Assembly (NCBI RefSeq): GCF_940807255.1
Contig: NZ_CALNWY010000001.1
Coordinates: forward strand, 124,001-188,000
From: Mixta sp. Marseille-Q2659
GTDB taxonomy: Bacteria; Pseudomonadota; Gammaproteobacteria; Enterobacterales; Enterobacteriaceae
Length of the DNA: 64,000 nucleotides
Direction: 5' to 3'
The number at the start of each line of letters is the position of its first letter. The first letter of the stretch is position 1. Of the stretch, positions 1-9,399 are shown piece after piece. Below the pieces are notes generated by a model, which saw nothing but the letters and a program-made list of their open reading frames with translations, made no database searches and was not told the origin of the DNA. Position numbers and translations under genes: made by a program.

Positions 1-1006
1 CCTTCTGGAAACGGCGCTCCAGCGCAGCATCTTTTTCAATATACTGACGATACTCATCCAGCGTGGTCGCGCCAACGCAGTGCAGTTCACCACGCGCCAG
101 CGCAGGCTTCAACATATTGCCCGCATCCATCGCGCCGTCGGCTTTGCCCGCGCCAACCATAGTATGCAGTTCGTCAATAAACAGAATGACGTTGCCTTCC
201 TGTTTAGAGAGATCGTTCAGTACGCCTTTCAGTCGTTCTTCGAATTCACCGCGATATTTCGCACCGGCCACCAGCGATCCCATATCCAGCGCCAGGACGC
301 GACGGCCTTTTAAGCCTTCCGGCACTTCACCGTTGACGATACGCTGCGCCAGTCCTTCAACAATCGCGGTTTTACCCACCCCAGGTTCGCCAATCAGCAC
401 TGGGTTATTTTTGGTACGACGCTGCAGCACCTGAATAGTACGGCGGATCTCTTCATCACGGCCGATAACCGGATCGAGTTTGCCCTGCTCCGCGCGTTCA
501 GTCAGATCGATGGTGTATTTTTTCAGTGCCTGGCGCTGATCTTCAGCCCCTTGATCGTTCACGCTTTCCCCTCCACGCATTTGTTCGATAGCTTTCGTCA
601 GCTTGTCGTTAGTGGCGCCGGCGGATTTCAGCAAATCAGCCAGCGAGCCGCGCGAATCAAGGGCAGCCAGAACAAATAATTCTGATGATATAAAATTGTC
701 GCCGCGCTTTTGCGCCAGCTTGTCGCACAGGTTGAGTACCCGTACCAGATCGGCAGAAGGCTGAACGTCGCCGTCAGCACCTTCTACCTGTGGCAGACGG
801 CTGATAGCCTGCTCCACACCGTTACGTAATCCGCCAACATCCACGCCTGCCGTAGTCAGTAAAGGACGGACAGTGCCGCCTTCCTGATTGAGCAAAGCAC
901 TCATCAAGTGAAGAGGTTCAATGAATTGGTTATCGCGCCCAAGGGCGAGGGATTGAGCATCGGCGAGCGCAAGCTGGAATTTGTTAGTAAGACGATCCAG
1001 ACGCAT
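1..1006 (-). CDS. clpB: ClpB disaggregase, N-terminal part (cut by window edge)
   Basis: Hsp100 AAA+ chaperone that with DnaK resolubilises aggregated proteins in the cytoplasm. The 335 visible codons begin [10 protein letters not shown] and cover the Clp N-domain repeats and the first nucleotide-binding domain. The Walker A motif reads GEPGVGKT and the Walker B region reads ILFIDELH; a pore-loop type segment [11 protein letters not shown] follows Walker A. The ATG at 1006 has a GGGAGG ribosome site 5 bases upstream. The 3' part lies beyond base 1. A sigma-32 type promoter lies upstream, as expected for a heat-shock gene. The identification rests on near-identity with the enterobacterial protein as I know it. 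Confidence 0.97.
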   Translation of the reverse strand, partial: MRLDRLTNKFQLALADAQSLALGRDNQFIEPLHLMSALLNQEGGTVRPLLTTAGVDVGGLRNGVEQAISRLPQVEGADGDVQPSADLVRVLNLCDKLAQKRGDNFISSELFVLAALDSRGSLADLLKSAGATNDKLTKAIEQMRGGESVNDQGAEDQRQALKKYTIDLTERAEQGKLDPVIGRDEEIRRTIQVLQRRTKNNPVLIGEPGVGKTAIVEGLAQRIVNGEVPEGLKGRRVLALDMGSLVAGAKYRGEFEERLKGVLNDLSKQEGNVILFIDELHTMVGAGKADGAMDAGNMLKPALARGELHCVGATTLDEYRQYIEKDAALERRFQK

Positions 1007-1044
1007 GATTCCTCCCAATACAGGTCAAAATGCTACTGGAGATG

Positions 1045-1072
1045 AAATGAGGTCGACCCTCAGAATTTCAAG
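1045..1072 (-). promoter_or_regulatory. Sigma-32 (heat-shock) promoter of clpB
   Basis: On the minus strand CTTGAAA (1072-1066) is separated by 13 bases from CCTCATTT (1052-1045). The sigma-32 consensus is CTTGAAA, 11-16 bases, CCCCATnT, so only one base of the -10 differs. It lies about 40 bases before the clpB start codon. Family knowledge: clpB is a core RpoH regulon member. Confidence 0.8.
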
Positions 1073-1131
1073 ATGTTTGACCTGTATTATGGTGAAAAAA
1101 AGCGCACCCTGGATCGTCTTGTGGCGTAAGG

Positions 1132-1863
1132 TTATATCAGCCAGATCAAAGTTGCCATACGCCCGGTAGTACCGCTGCGTCGCCAGGAGAAAAAATGAGC
1201 AGATTCATGCCATGTACAGCGTCCACCCCCGCTAATTGCGCTGACCCCTTGCGCCATTAAACGTTGACGCGCCAGCAGCCACAAATCAGCATAAAACTTT
1301 GCACCAACGGGACGGAAAGCCTTCTCCGCCTGCGGATCGTGCGCAATAAAAGCGGCCCGGACTTCCGCACCGACTTCAAATGCCTCTGGCCCTATCGCCG
1401 GCCCCAGCCAGACATAAATGTCCTGAGGCCGAGCGGAAAACTGCCGCAGCGTATTTTCCAGGACGCCAGCACAGAGACCGCGCCAGCCCGCATGGGCCGC
1501 CGCGACCTCTTTTCCATCGACGGAGCAGAAAAGCACAGGCAGGCAATCCGCCGTCATTACTGCGCAAACCGTATTGGGCTGGTTGCTCCAGACCGCATCG
1601 GCCCGGCGCGTGGCCGGCATCGTCCCGTCAAGGCGCACCACGTCCGTTCCGTGTACCTGCTCCAGCCAATAAGGCATCGCAGGCAGTTCAACCATATCAA
1701 CCAGACGTTGCCGGTTAGCCTGAACCGCTTCCGGCCGATCGCCGACGTGATCGCCAAGGTTAAGCGAATCCCAGGGCGCCGCGCTGACGCCGCCCGCACG
1801 CGTGGTGCTATAAGCGCGTACCGTGGCGGGTACCGGCCAGTCAGGAACAATCAGCTCGCTCAT
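1132..1863 (-). CDS. pgeF: Purine nucleoside phosphorylase / laccase-domain protein PgeF (YfiH)
   Basis: 243 residues, the same length as E. coli YfiH. Members of this family act on purine nucleosides and were formerly called polyphenol oxidases; in E. coli the protein is also linked to peptidoglycan precursor quality control. The expected catalytic metal ligands are visible: His71 (LEQVHG), Cys107 (TADCLP) and His124 (AAHAGWRG). The ATG overlaps the rluD stop by 4 bases, so the two genes are translationally coupled. Its stop codon is followed directly by the clpB leader. Confidence 0.95.
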   Translation of the reverse strand: MSELIVPDWPVPATVRAYSTTRAGGVSAAPWDSLNLGDHVGDRPEAVQANRQRLVDMVELPAMPYWLEQVHGTDVVRLDGTMPATRRADAVWSNQPNTVCAVMTADCLPVLFCSVDGKEVAAAHAGWRGLCAGVLENTLRQFSARPQDIYVWLGPAIGPEAFEVGAEVRAAFIAHDPQAEKAFRPVGAKFYADLWLLARQRLMAQGVSAISGGGRCTWHESAHFFSWRRSGTTGRMATLIWLI

Positions 1864-2840
1864 AGCCAGTCCAGCTGATCTTTGAACGCTTCCGTATCAG
1901 CTTTTAGCGCATCGATTAAATCAACCATATCCTGCGGCAACGGCGCATGCCATTCCATCTCAATACCGGTAATCGGATGATAGAGACGCAGCATCGTCGC
2001 ATGCAAAGCCTGGCGATCAAAACTGCGTAGCGTAGCAATAAAGTCTTCAGACGCACCTTTCGGCGGACGAGGACGACCGCCATACAGCGGATCGCCCACC
2101 AGCGGATGGTTAATGTGCGCCATATGAACGCGGATTTGATGGGTACGGCCAGTTTCCAGGCGCAGGCGCAGGCGCGTATGCGCGCGGAAATGCTCCATAA
2201 CGCGGTAATGCGTCACGGCATGTTTCCCCATCGGATGAACCGCCATATGGGTGCGTTTGGTTGAGTGACGGCTAATCGGCTCATCAACAATGCCACCCGC
2301 CGTCATGGTGCCGATGGCTACCGCTTCATACTCGCGCGTAATTTCACGCAGCTGCAATGATTCTACCAGATGCGTTTGCGCCGGTACGGTTTTCGCTACC
2401 ACCATCAAACCGGTAGTATCTTTATCGAGACGATGGACGATGCCCGCACGCGGAACGTCAACAATTTCCGGGTAGTGATGCAGCAGTGCATTAAGCACGG
2501 TGCCGTCCGGGTTGCCCGCGCCGGGATGCACGACCAGATCGCGCGGCTTGTTGATGACCAGAATATGCTCATCTTCATAAACGATATTTAAAGGAATATC
2601 CTGCGCTTCCCAGCGCGCTTCTTCTTCAATTTCCGCCTGTATTGCCACGGCTTCGCCGCCCAATACCTTTTCTTTAGGCCTGTCAATGATGCTACCGTTG
2701 ACGCTCACGCGACGATCGAGGATCCACTCTTTTATGCGCGAACGCGAATAATCAGGGAACAATTCCGCCAAAGACTGATCTAAGCGTTGTCCGAGTTGCG
2801 ATTCGGAAACCGTTGCGGTGAGTTTTACTTGTTGTGCCAT
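1860..2840 (-). CDS. rluD: 23S rRNA pseudouridine(1911/1915/1917) synthase RluD
   Basis: 326 residues with an N-terminal S4 RNA-binding domain (about 18-75) and a RluA-family catalytic domain. The catalytic aspartate is Asp139 in the motif HRLDKDTTG. It makes the three pseudouridines in helix 69 of 23S rRNA and is needed for normal ribosome assembly. It is first in the rluD-pgeF pair, divergent from bamD across 132 bases. The start MAQQVKLTA matches the family. Confidence 0.96.
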   Translation of the reverse strand: MAQQVKLTATVSESQLGQRLDQSLAELFPDYSRSRIKEWILDRRVSVNGSIIDRPKEKVLGGEAVAIQAEIEEEARWEAQDIPLNIVYEDEHILVINKPRDLVVHPGAGNPDGTVLNALLHHYPEIVDVPRAGIVHRLDKDTTGLMVVAKTVPAQTHLVESLQLREITREYEAVAIGTMTAGGIVDEPISRHSTKRTHMAVHPMGKHAVTHYRVMEHFRAHTRLRLRLETGRTHQIRVHMAHINHPLVGDPLYGGRPRPPKGASEDFIATLRSFDRQALHATMLRLYHPITGIEMEWHAPLPQDMVDLIDALKADTEAFKDQLDWL

Positions 2841-2972
2841 AAACAGCTTCTTCGTTAACGTTGGGTTTTCACGGCGATGCCGTTTAATATAATGTGCTAT
2901 CGTACCTGGTCACTATCGGGAGCTAAACGGACAGCTTCCGCAATAACACACTCTGAGGATAATCAAATCGTC

Positions 2973-3704
2973 ATGACGCGTATGAAATATCTGGTGGCTG
3001 CAGCCACGTTGAGCCTGGCTCTTGCGGGTTGTTCAAGCTCTAAGGATCAAGTGCCTGACAGTCCGCCTTCTGAGCTTTATGCAACGGCTCAGCAAAAACT
3101 GCAGGACGGTAACTTTAAAGGCGCAATAACGCAACTGGAAGCGCTGGATAACCGCTATCCATTTGGTCCTTACGCCCAACAAGTTCAGCTGGATCTCATC
3201 TACGCTTACTATAAAAATGCCGACCTGCCGATGGCACAAGCTGCCATCGATCGCTTTATGCGTCTGAACCCGACACATCCAAACATTGATTATGTTCTGT
3301 ATATGAAAGGCCTGACGGATATGGCGCTGGACGATTCCGCGCTGCAAGGTTTCTTCGGTGTCGATCGTTCCGATCGCGATCCCGAACATGCGCGCGCTGC
3401 CTTCCGTGACTTTTCTCAGCTGTTACGTACTTATCCAAACAGCCAGTATGCTACCGATGCGCGCAAGCGTCTGGTCTATCTGAAGGATCGGCTGGCGAAA
3501 TATGAGCTGTCCGTAGCGCAATTCTACACGAAACGCGAAGCCTATGTCGCGGTAGTGAATCGCGTTGAGCAAATGCTAAAAGATTATCCTGATACGCAGG
3601 CGACACGCACCGCGCTGCCGCTGATGGAAAATGCCTATCGTAAACTGCAGCTGAATGCCGAAGCAGAAAAAGTCGCGAAAATTATCGCGGCCAACCAGGC
3701 CTGA
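2973..3704 (+). CDS. bamD: Outer membrane assembly lipoprotein BamD (YfiO)
   Basis: Essential lipoprotein of the BAM complex, which inserts beta-barrel proteins in the outer membrane. I chose the ATG at 2973 ([10 protein letters not shown]), giving 243 residues, rather than an in-frame codon at 2877, because it gives the family N-terminus and has a GAGGA site upstream. A lipoprotein signal peptide ends in the lipobox LAGC, with acylated Cys20. TPR-type repeats follow, including [13 protein letters not shown] and the conserved [14 protein letters not shown]. It is divergent from rluD and closed by a strong terminator. Confidence 0.96.
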   Translation: MTRMKYLVAAATLSLALAGCSSSKDQVPDSPPSELYATAQQKLQDGNFKGAITQLEALDNRYPFGPYAQQVQLDLIYAYYKNADLPMAQAAIDRFMRLNPTHPNIDYVLYMKGLTDMALDDSALQGFFGVDRSDRDPEHARAAFRDFSQLLRTYPNSQYATDARKRLVYLKDRLAKYELSVAQFYTKREAYVAVVNRVEQMLKDYPDTQATRTALPLMENAYRKLQLNAEAEKVAKIIAANQA

Positions 3705-3714
3705 TTCAGCGCCA

Positions 3715-3748
3715 GACAAAAAAGCAGCCTGCGGGCTGTTTTTTTGTC
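3715..3748 (+). terminator. Rho-independent terminator of bamD
   Basis: Stem CAGCC/GGCTG with loop TGCG, extended by flanking GACAAAAAA/TTTTTTTGTC pairing and followed by a run of seven T. It lies about 10 bases after the bamD stop. Confidence 0.9.
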
Positions 3749-3890
3749 TATAAAAACAGCAACTTTTAATTAATTCCTTATTGTTAACCCATCAAGTCTG
3801 CCGCGCGAAAAAGCGTTCTACAAGCGGTTTCAGCACATTTACCGTCGCCCCTCACACATTTCATTTCTTTGACAAAACGTGACAGGTCAA

Positions 3891-3932
3891 TGTGATTTCC
3901 ATCACAAAAATAACCTCCCTGCACGGTATGCT
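3891..3932 (+). promoter_or_regulatory. CRP site and promoter of raiA
   Basis: TGTGATTTCCATCACA (3891-3906) is a perfect TGTGA-N6-TCACA CRP site. A -10 like TATGCT lies at 3927-3932, which puts the CRP centre about 41 bases before the likely transcription start, typical of a class II CRP-activated promoter. No good -35 is visible, which fits CRP dependence. CRP control of raiA fits what is known of enteric ribosome hibernation factors. Confidence 0.78.
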
Positions 3933-3967
3933 AAACTTACTAAGACGGCAATGACAGAGAGGTAAAC

Positions 3968-4303
3968 ATGATGATTATGAACATTACCAGTAAACAAATG
4001 GAAATCACCCCCGCTATCCGCCAGCATGTCGAAGACCGTCTCTCCAAGCTCGAAAAGTGGCAAACCCATCTGATCAATCCGCATATTGTTCTGTCAAAAG
4101 AACCAAAAGAATATGTTGCCGACGCAACGATCAATACGCCTAATGGCCCGCTGGTCGCCAGCGCCGCTCATGAAGATATGTATGCCGCTATTAATGAGCT
4201 AATCGGTAAACTGGAACGCCAGCTGAATAAGGTTCAGCATAAAGGCGAAGCGCGCCGTGCCACCGCCAGCGTGAAAGGTTTAACTCCCGTCGATGAAGAA
4301 TAA
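3968..4303 (+). CDS. raiA: Ribosome-associated inhibitor / stationary-phase factor RaiA (YfiA)
   Basis: 111 residues of the HPF/RaiA family (short form). RaiA binds the 30S decoding site and inactivates 70S ribosomes in stationary phase or cold. The beta-alpha-beta-beta-beta-alpha fold is marked by [18 protein letters not shown] and [17 protein letters not shown]. An AGAGAGGT ribosome site precedes the ATG at 3968; the next ATGs at 3971 and 3977 are also possible starts. It is followed by a terminator and preceded by a CRP site. Confidence 0.95.
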   Translation: MMIMNITSKQMEITPAIRQHVEDRLSKLEKWQTHLINPHIVLSKEPKEYVADATINTPNGPLVASAAHEDMYAAINELIGKLERQLNKVQHKGEARRATASVKGLTPVDEE

Positions 4304-4348
4304 GTGCCAGCGCGCCCGGCCTTCTTTGGGCGCGATTAGCAACGACGA

Positions 4349-4370
4349 CGCGCCTGCGGGCGCGTTTTTT
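4349..4370 (+). terminator. Terminator between raiA and pheL
   Basis: CGCGCC-TGCG-GGGCGCG stem-loop followed by TTTTTT. The T-run almost abuts the pheLA -35 box at 4372. Confidence 0.88.
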
Positions 4371-4371
4371 A

Positions 4372-4401
4372 TTGACAGCAGCAAAACGCTACGGTTACTT
4401 T
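4372..4401 (+). promoter_or_regulatory. Promoter of pheL-pheA
   Basis: Perfect -35 TTGACA at 4372-4377 and a -10 like TACTTT at 4396-4401 (18-base spacer). It sits directly after the raiA terminator and 29 bases before pheL. Confidence 0.65.
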
Positions 4402-4429
4402 AACCGCACTATCAGCCGCGAGTTCTATG

Positions 4430-4474
4430 ATGAAATTTCCGTTTTTCTTCGCTTTCTTTTTTACCTTCCCCTGA
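4430..4474 (+). CDS. pheL: phe operon leader peptide PheL
   Basis: A 14-codon leader encoding [14 protein letters not shown], with eight phenylalanines among 14 residues. It closely resembles the E. coli PheL peptide. Ribosome stalling at these codons when charged tRNA-Phe is scarce prevents pheA attenuation. It is too short for ordinary gene callers. An overlapping ATG at 4427 is out of frame. Confidence 0.93.
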   Translation: MKFPFFFAFFFTFP

Positions 4475-4548
4475 ACCGGGAGGCGTTTCGTCGCAGAAAA
4501 AAGAAAGCGAAGACGAACAGCAAAGCCTCCCAAACGGGGGGCTTTTTT
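4446..4548 (+). promoter_or_regulatory. pheA transcription attenuator
   Basis: Three competing pairings are visible. Protector: 4446-4462, inside the Phe codons, pairs perfectly over 17 bp with 4497-4513. Antiterminator: GGGAGGC (4478-4484) pairs with GCCTCCC (4525-4531). Terminator: GCCTCCC (4525-4531), loop AAAC, then GGGGGGC (4536-4542) followed by six T. A ribosome stalled in pheL blocks the protector, frees 4478-4484 and lets pheA be transcribed. Confidence 0.9.
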
Positions 4549-4574
4549 ATTATGGACATCTGACAGGTAACGCT

Positions 4575-5735
4575 ATGAAACCGGAAAATCCGTTATTGGC
4601 CCTGCGCGATAAAATTAGCGCCATTGATGAAAAATTACTGGGCTTGCTCTCTGAGCGGCGGGCGCTGGCGATTGAAGTCGCAAAGGCGAAAATGGCCACG
4701 CATCGGCCAATACGCGATATCGAGCGTGAGCGCGATTTACTTGAACGCCTTATCACACTCGGCAAAACCCACCAGCTTGACGCGCATTACATCACCCGTT
4801 TATTTCAGCTTATTATCGAAGATTCCGTTCTTACTCAGCAGGCGCTACTGCAAAAACAGCTGAACCAGACCAATCAGCAATCGGCACGCATCGCCTTTCT
4901 GGGCCCCAAAGGTTCCTATTCCCACCTGGCCGCACGCAAATATGGCGCGCGCCATTTCACCCATGTTATCGAAAGCGGCTGTCAAAAATTTCAGGACATT
5001 ATTCAGCAAGTAGAGAGCGGTCAGGCTGATTACGCCGTATTGCCGATTGAAAATACCAGTTCCGGTTCAATTAACGACGTTTATGACCTGTTACAGCAGA
5101 CCAGCCTGTTTATTGTGGGCGAAATGACGGTGCCTATCGATCACTGCGTTCTGGTCACCGGCTCCACCGATTTACAGCAAATCGAAACGGTTTACAGCCA
5201 TCCGCAGCCTTTCCAGCAGTGCAGCCAGTTTATTAACCGCTTCCCGCACTGGAAAATCGAATATACCGAAAGTACCGCCGCGGCAATGGAAAAAGTCGCA
5301 GCACTTAATTCGCCGAAAGTTGCCGCTCTGGGCAGCGAGGCGGGCGGCGCGCTGTATAACCTTCAGGTACTGGAACGCAACCTGGCAAATCAACAGCAGA
5401 ACATCACGCGCTTTATTATTCTGGCGCGCAAGCCTGTCGATGTGTCCGCACAGGTTCCGGCTAAAACAACGCTGATTATGGCAACCGGGCAGCAATCCGG
5501 TGCGCTGGTTGAAGCGCTGCTGGTGCTGCGCCAACACAATCTCATTATGAGTAAACTTGAGTCGCGTCCGATTAACGGCAATCCATGGGAAGAGATGTTT
5601 TATCTGGATGTACAGGGAAATCTACGCACTAATGAAATGCAGCAAGCGATTCAGGAGCTGCGTGCTATTACCCGTTCCTTAAAAGTTTTAGGCTGCTATC
5701 CGGGCGAGAATGTTGTACCGGTCGAGCCACAATAA
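4575..5735 (+). CDS. pheA: Bifunctional chorismate mutase / prephenate dehydratase PheA
   Basis: 386 residues, the same length as E. coli PheA. It turns chorismate into prephenate and then phenylpyruvate. Domain order: AroQ chorismate mutase (about 1-95), prephenate dehydratase (about 104-285) with the TRF motif at 278-280, and an ACT regulatory domain (about 298-386) with GALV (309-312) and ESRP (329-332), the elements that bind feedback inhibitor phenylalanine. It is controlled by the pheL attenuator and by Phe feedback. Confidence 0.97.
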   Translation: MKPENPLLALRDKISAIDEKLLGLLSERRALAIEVAKAKMATHRPIRDIERERDLLERLITLGKTHQLDAHYITRLFQLIIEDSVLTQQALLQKQLNQTNQQSARIAFLGPKGSYSHLAARKYGARHFTHVIESGCQKFQDIIQQVESGQADYAVLPIENTSSGSINDVYDLLQQTSLFIVGEMTVPIDHCVLVTGSTDLQQIETVYSHPQPFQQCSQFINRFPHWKIEYTESTAAAMEKVAALNSPKVAALGSEAGGALYNLQVLERNLANQQQNITRFIILARKPVDVSAQVPAKTTLIMATGQQSGALVEALLVLRQHNLIMSKLESRPINGNPWEEMFYLDVQGNLRTNEMQQAIQELRAITRSLKVLGCYPGENVVPVEPQ

Positions 5736-5745
5736 TTGGCCTGGC

Positions 5746-5774
5746 GAGCCGGACATCTCTGTCCGGCTCTATTT
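5746..5774 (+). terminator. Terminator-like hairpin after pheA
   Basis: Perfect 9-bp stem GAGCCGGAC/GTCCGGCTC with loop ATCTCT, followed by the weak tract TATTTC. It begins 10 bases after the pheA stop. Confidence 0.75.
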
Positions 5775-6073
5775 CATATCAAACATACCCATCAACAGCA
5801 TAAGTCAGCAGCGCAATAATTCCTGAATCCGACTTTATACCCTTTATAACCTCCTCTCGCCATTACTGCTCTGACCCACAGTAAATCAGCAAAATGAAGT
5901 CATCCTTCTTTTCCTGCTGACGGCATTCATATTTGTTAAAACTTAAAAAACATTAAAAATCAATTAATTATTAAGAATATCGCCGCTTGCCGCTTGCGGT
6001 TCATGTCCATATGCCAGGCTTAATTAACAGCTAATCATCGGGATTAGCGCGCTATGAATAACAAGGAGGCTAA
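5775..6073. other. AT-rich intergenic region before the SDR gene
   Basis: About 300 bases without a gene, much more AT-rich than its surroundings around 5930-5990. A short inverted repeat GCTAAT/ATTAGC lies near 6030-6048, and the direct repeat GCCGCTT occurs twice near 5983-5996. The AT-rich block is a plausible promoter or H-NS target. I see no recognised operator and no RNA gene. Confidence 0.5.
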
Positions 6074-6838
6074 ATGGAACGCTTCAGCAATAAAGTGGTA
6101 ATCGTGACCGGTGCAGGTTCAGGTATTGGCGCGGCAAGCGCCCGACGTTTTGCCGAAGAAGGCGCGCACGTTGTATTAGTCGGCCGCACCAGGGAAAAGC
6201 TGAATAATACTTTCGCTACGTTAAAAGCGGGAGACCATCTGGTTGTGGTTGCTGATGTTTCGCAACGGGAAGACGTTGAAGCGCTGGCTGAGCAGGTACA
6301 ACAGCAATATGGCCATGCCGATGTGTTGTTAAACAATGCCGGGGTAACTACGTCAGGAAAAATCCATCAGGCCAGCGATGAAGACTGGAAAAAAGTGATG
6401 TCTACCGATCTTGATGGCGTTTTCTATTGTACCCGCGCCTTTATGCCTCTGCTGCTGAAAAGCCGCGGGAACGTGATTAATATTTCTTCTGTGTCTGGTC
6501 TGGGCGGCGACTGGGGGATGAGCATTTATAATGCGGCGAAAGGCGCTATCACTAACTTTACCCGCTCTCTGGCGATGGATTACGGCAAAGATGGCGTGCG
6601 CGTTAATGCCATCTGCCCCGGTCTGACCATCACCGATATGACGGAAGATATGAAGCAGAATGCGCAGCTGATGGCGAAGTTTAACGAGCGTATCGCACTT
6701 GGCCGACCGGGCGAAGCGGAAGAGATTGCCGCAGCCATTGCCTTCCTGGCCAGCGACGATGCGCGCTATATTACCGGCGTTAATTTACCGGTTGATGGTG
6801 GCATCACGGCTTCAAACGGTCAGCCGCCACAGGCGTAA
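6074..6838 (+). CDS. Short-chain dehydrogenase/reductase (SDR) oxidoreductase
   Basis: 254-residue classical SDR, NAD(P)(H)-dependent. It has the cofactor motif TGAGSGIG (12-19), Asp61, NNAG (87-90), the catalytic serine pair Ser138/Ser139 in NISSVSG, and the Tyr152-x3-Lys156 dyad. The C-terminal PVDGG is typical of 3-oxoacyl-ACP or sugar/alcohol dehydrogenase-like SDRs. A strong AAGGAGG site lies 6 bases before the ATG. It stands alone between pheA and tyrA, where E. coli has no gene. The substrate cannot be told from sequence. Confidence 0.9.
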   Translation: MERFSNKVVIVTGAGSGIGAASARRFAEEGAHVVLVGRTREKLNNTFATLKAGDHLVVVADVSQREDVEALAEQVQQQYGHADVLLNNAGVTTSGKIHQASDEDWKKVMSTDLDGVFYCTRAFMPLLLKSRGNVINISSVSGLGGDWGMSIYNAAKGAITNFTRSLAMDYGKDGVRVNAICPGLTITDMTEDMKQNAQLMAKFNERIALGRPGEAEEIAAAIAFLASDDARYITGVNLPVDGGITASNGQPPQA

Positions 6839-6957
6839 GGCCGTAAAGAAAGCGGTTATTACGGTGGCTCAGGTGCGCTCCTGTCTCCGCAAGCTGTGAG
6901 ACTATCATCAGCCTGCTATCACAGCGCCCTGTGCCAGCCTTAGCAAAAAATAAGCTC

Positions 6958-6990
6958 GTAAAAAAGCCCGCCATTTCGGCGGGCTTTAAT
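6958..6990. terminator. Bidirectional terminator between the SDR gene and tyrA
   Basis: AGCCCGCC-ATTTC-GGCGGGCT stem (6965-6985). Six A precede it, giving a T-run on the minus strand for tyrA, and TTTAATATTT follows on the plus strand for the SDR gene. It should act more strongly for tyrA. Confidence 0.88.
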
Positions 6991-7005
6991 ATTTCAGCTT
7001 CAATC

Positions 7006-8127
7006 TTAAACCCGATTGTCATTCGCCGAGCGCAACAGGGAACGACTCTCCAGCATAAAGCGCGGCGCATAATCCCCAAACCACTGCTCTACCTTGCGGA
7101 AGCTATCGATAAAGCCCTGTTTATCGCTCTGCTCCAGTAAAGCAATAGCCTCGCCAAAGCGCTGGTAGTAACGCTTGATCAGCGCCAGGTTACTTTCTGA
7201 TGACATAATAATATCGGCGTAGAGCTGCGGATCCTGCGCAAACAGACGTCCGACCATAGCCAGTTCCAGACGATAAATCGGCGATGAGAGTGCCAGCAGT
7301 TGCTCAAGCTGGACATTCTCTTCCGCCAGATGAAGGCCATAGGCAAAAGTGGCAAAGTGCCGCAACGCCTGAATAAAGGCCATGTTCTGATCGTGTTCGA
7401 CGGCACTGATGCGATGCAAACGAGCGCCCCAGACCTGAATCTGCTCAAGGAACCACTGGTAAGCTTCCGGTTGACGCCCATCGCACCACACAACAACCTG
7501 CTTCGCCAGGCTGCCGCTGTCAGGACCAAACATCGGATGCAGACCTAATACCGGGCCGCGATGTGCGGCAAGCATCGCCTGTAAGGGCCGATTTTTTACC
7601 GACGCAATATCGACCAAAATACAATCATCCGGCAGCGGCGGCAGCTGACTAATCACCTGTTCGGTGAGATGAATAGGGACGCTGACGATGACCATACCCG
7701 CGTCCTGTAACAGCAAAGGCGCCTGCTCCCACTCTTCCTTATCAAGGATTTTTACCCGATAGCCGGAAAGCGTCAGCATCTTCTCAAACAGCTGCCCCAT
7801 ACGGCCTTTGCCACCGACAATCACCACCGGACGCAGATCGGGACAAAGCGTTTTGAAGCCCTTATCGTTTTCGCTGGAGTAAGATTCGCGCATAACGCGA
7901 CGCAGTACATCCTCAATTAAATCGGGCGGCACGCCGAGCGCTTCCGCTTCTTTACGCCGCGAGGCCAGCATGGACGCTTCACGTTCCGGCACATAAATCG
8001 GCAATCCATAACGGCTTTTCACTTCTCCGACTTCGGCCACCAGCTCCAGCCGCTTCGCCAGTAAATCGAGCAGCGCTTTATCTACTTCATCAATTTGATC
8101 GCGCAGCGCGGTCAGTTCAGCCACCAT
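7006..8127 (-). CDS. tyrA: Bifunctional chorismate mutase / prephenate dehydrogenase TyrA
   Basis: 373 residues from the ATG at 8127 ([10 protein letters not shown]), the same length as in E. coli. An upstream in-frame TTG at 8136 overlaps the aroF stop and lies too close to the ribosome site. It has an N-terminal AroQ chorismate mutase (about 1-90) and a C-terminal prephenate dehydrogenase with the NAD-binding loop [13 protein letters not shown] and the active-site segment [10 protein letters not shown]. It makes 4-hydroxyphenylpyruvate for tyrosine. It starts 5 bases after the aroF stop, so both genes are one TyrR-type operon. Confidence 0.97.
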   Translation of the reverse strand: MVAELTALRDQIDEVDKALLDLLAKRLELVAEVGEVKSRYGLPIYVPEREASMLASRRKEAEALGVPPDLIEDVLRRVMRESYSSENDKGFKTLCPDLRPVVIVGGKGRMGQLFEKMLTLSGYRVKILDKEEWEQAPLLLQDAGMVIVSVPIHLTEQVISQLPPLPDDCILVDIASVKNRPLQAMLAAHRGPVLGLHPMFGPDSGSLAKQVVVWCDGRQPEAYQWFLEQIQVWGARLHRISAVEHDQNMAFIQALRHFATFAYGLHLAEENVQLEQLLALSSPIYRLELAMVGRLFAQDPQLYADIIMSSESNLALIKRYYQRFGEAIALLEQSDKQGFIDSFRKVEQWFGDYAPRFMLESRSLLRSANDNRV

Positions 8128-8132
8128 CTTGT

Positions 8133-9212
8133 TCAACTCTCCTGTGACAAACGCGTCGCCAGTACGCCGCTTAAATCCTGATGAATTTGCTGCAGTAACT
8201 GTGCGGTCGTTTCCCAGCTAATGCAGGCATCGGTAACCGATACACCATAACGCATTTCGCTGCGCGGTTGTTCAGAAGACTGGTTGCCTTCAATAATATT
8301 GCTTTCCAGCATCAGGCCGATAATCGAGCGGTTGCCGTCTCTGATTTGCGCGACGGCGGATTCAGCCACAGATGGCTGACGGCGATAATCTTTATTTGAG
8401 TTTCCGTGACTGCAATCGATCATCAGCGATGGGCGCAGCCCCGCTTTGAGCATCTCATTCTCACACTGTGCGACATCTGCCGGGCTGTAGTTAGGCGTTT
8501 TACCGCCGCGCAAAATGACATGACCATCAGGGTTGCCCTGCGTCTGGAGCAGACAAACCTGACCCGCCTGATTGATGCCAACAAAGCGGTGCGGCATAGC
8601 AGCAGCGCGCATTGCGTTAATGGCAGTGCCCAGACTGCCATCAGTACCGTTTTTAAAGCCAACCGGCATAGAGAGGCCGGAAGCCATCTCGCGGTGCGTC
8701 TGTGACTCAGTGGTGCGCGCGCCAATCGCCGACCAGCTAAAAAGATCGCCCAGATATTGTGGACTGTTAGGATCAAGCGCTTCCGTAGCCAGCGGTAATC
8801 CCATTTCAACCAAACTTACCAGCAGCTGTCGGGCAATATGCAGTCCCGCCTCAACGTCAAACGAGTTATCCATATAAGGATCGTTAATTAACCCTTTCCA
8901 GCCTACGGTAGTGCGAGGTTTTTCGAAATAGACGCGCATGACGATATATAGCTGATCCTTCAGCTGTTCAGAAAGATCTTTCAGATGACGGGCATAAACA
9001 AGCGCAGCTTCAGGATCGTGAACAGAACAAGGGCCGCAAACCACTAATAACCGATGATCGCGTCCGGCAATAATGTCAGAGATGGTTTGGCGCGAGGCGG
9101 CAACCTCTTGTTCAAGTTGCGCATTCAGCGGGAATTTCTGTTTCAGCTGTTCCGGTGTAATCAAAACCTGTTCTGCGGCGATATGCACATTGTTCAACGC
9201 GTCTTTCTGCAT
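8133..9212 (-). CDS. aroF: DAHP synthase, tyrosine-sensitive, AroF
   Basis: 359 residues from the ATG at 9212 ([10 protein letters not shown]), preceded by GAGGA; a longer in-frame reading to 9269 is not supported. It condenses PEP and erythrose-4-phosphate, the first step of the shikimate pathway. Class I DAHP synthase motifs are visible: [11 protein letters not shown] (metal Cys), [11 protein letters not shown] and [10 protein letters not shown]. It is assigned to the Tyr-regulated isozyme by its N-terminus and its operon with tyrA. TyrR-like boxes lie upstream. Confidence 0.95.
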   Translation of the reverse strand: MQKDALNNVHIAAEQVLITPEQLKQKFPLNAQLEQEVAASRQTISDIIAGRDHRLLVVCGPCSVHDPEAALVYARHLKDLSEQLKDQLYIVMRVYFEKPRTTVGWKGLINDPYMDNSFDVEAGLHIARQLLVSLVEMGLPLATEALDPNSPQYLGDLFSWSAIGARTTESQTHREMASGLSMPVGFKNGTDGSLGTAINAMRAAAMPHRFVGINQAGQVCLLQTQGNPDGHVILRGGKTPNYSPADVAQCENEMLKAGLRPSLMIDCSHGNSNKDYRRQPSVAESAVAQIRDGNRSIIGLMLESNIIEGNQSSEQPRSEMRYGVSVTDACISWETTAQLLQQIHQDLSGVLATRLSQES

Positions 9213-9261
9213 GCTGGCGATCCTCAGTTTGGCCTTTTCGTCATTGCGATGAGGAAAGCAA

Positions 9262-9310
9262 TGTAACACAAAGGGTACAGAAGCACACCATGATGTACAT
9301 ATTTTTTACC
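9262..9310 (-). promoter_or_regulatory. Weak TyrR boxes at the aroF promoter region
   Basis: Two degenerate copies of TGTAAA-N6-TTTACA: TGTAAC-N6-GGTACA at 9262-9279, with the G and C 15 bases apart as in the consensus, and TGTACA-N5-TTTACC at 9294-9310, one base short in the spacer. They lie 50-100 bases before aroF. E. coli aroF also has weak boxes near the promoter plus a strong one, so the arrangement fits. Confidence 0.5.
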
Positions 9311-9399
9311 ACATAAAAATAGACCTCAAAGACTTCAAATTTAAACTAACTAAAATCATAGACTTGGATATATAAAACAAAATCCACCGCACTAATTGT

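Noticed and set aside
1264-1878. A 204-codon plus-strand open frame opposite pgeF
   Set aside because: It overlaps a clear conserved gene in antisense and lacks motifs.
4372-4563. A 63-codon frame across the pheL leader and attenuator
   Set aside because: It runs through the terminator and competes with the well-supported 14-codon pheL.
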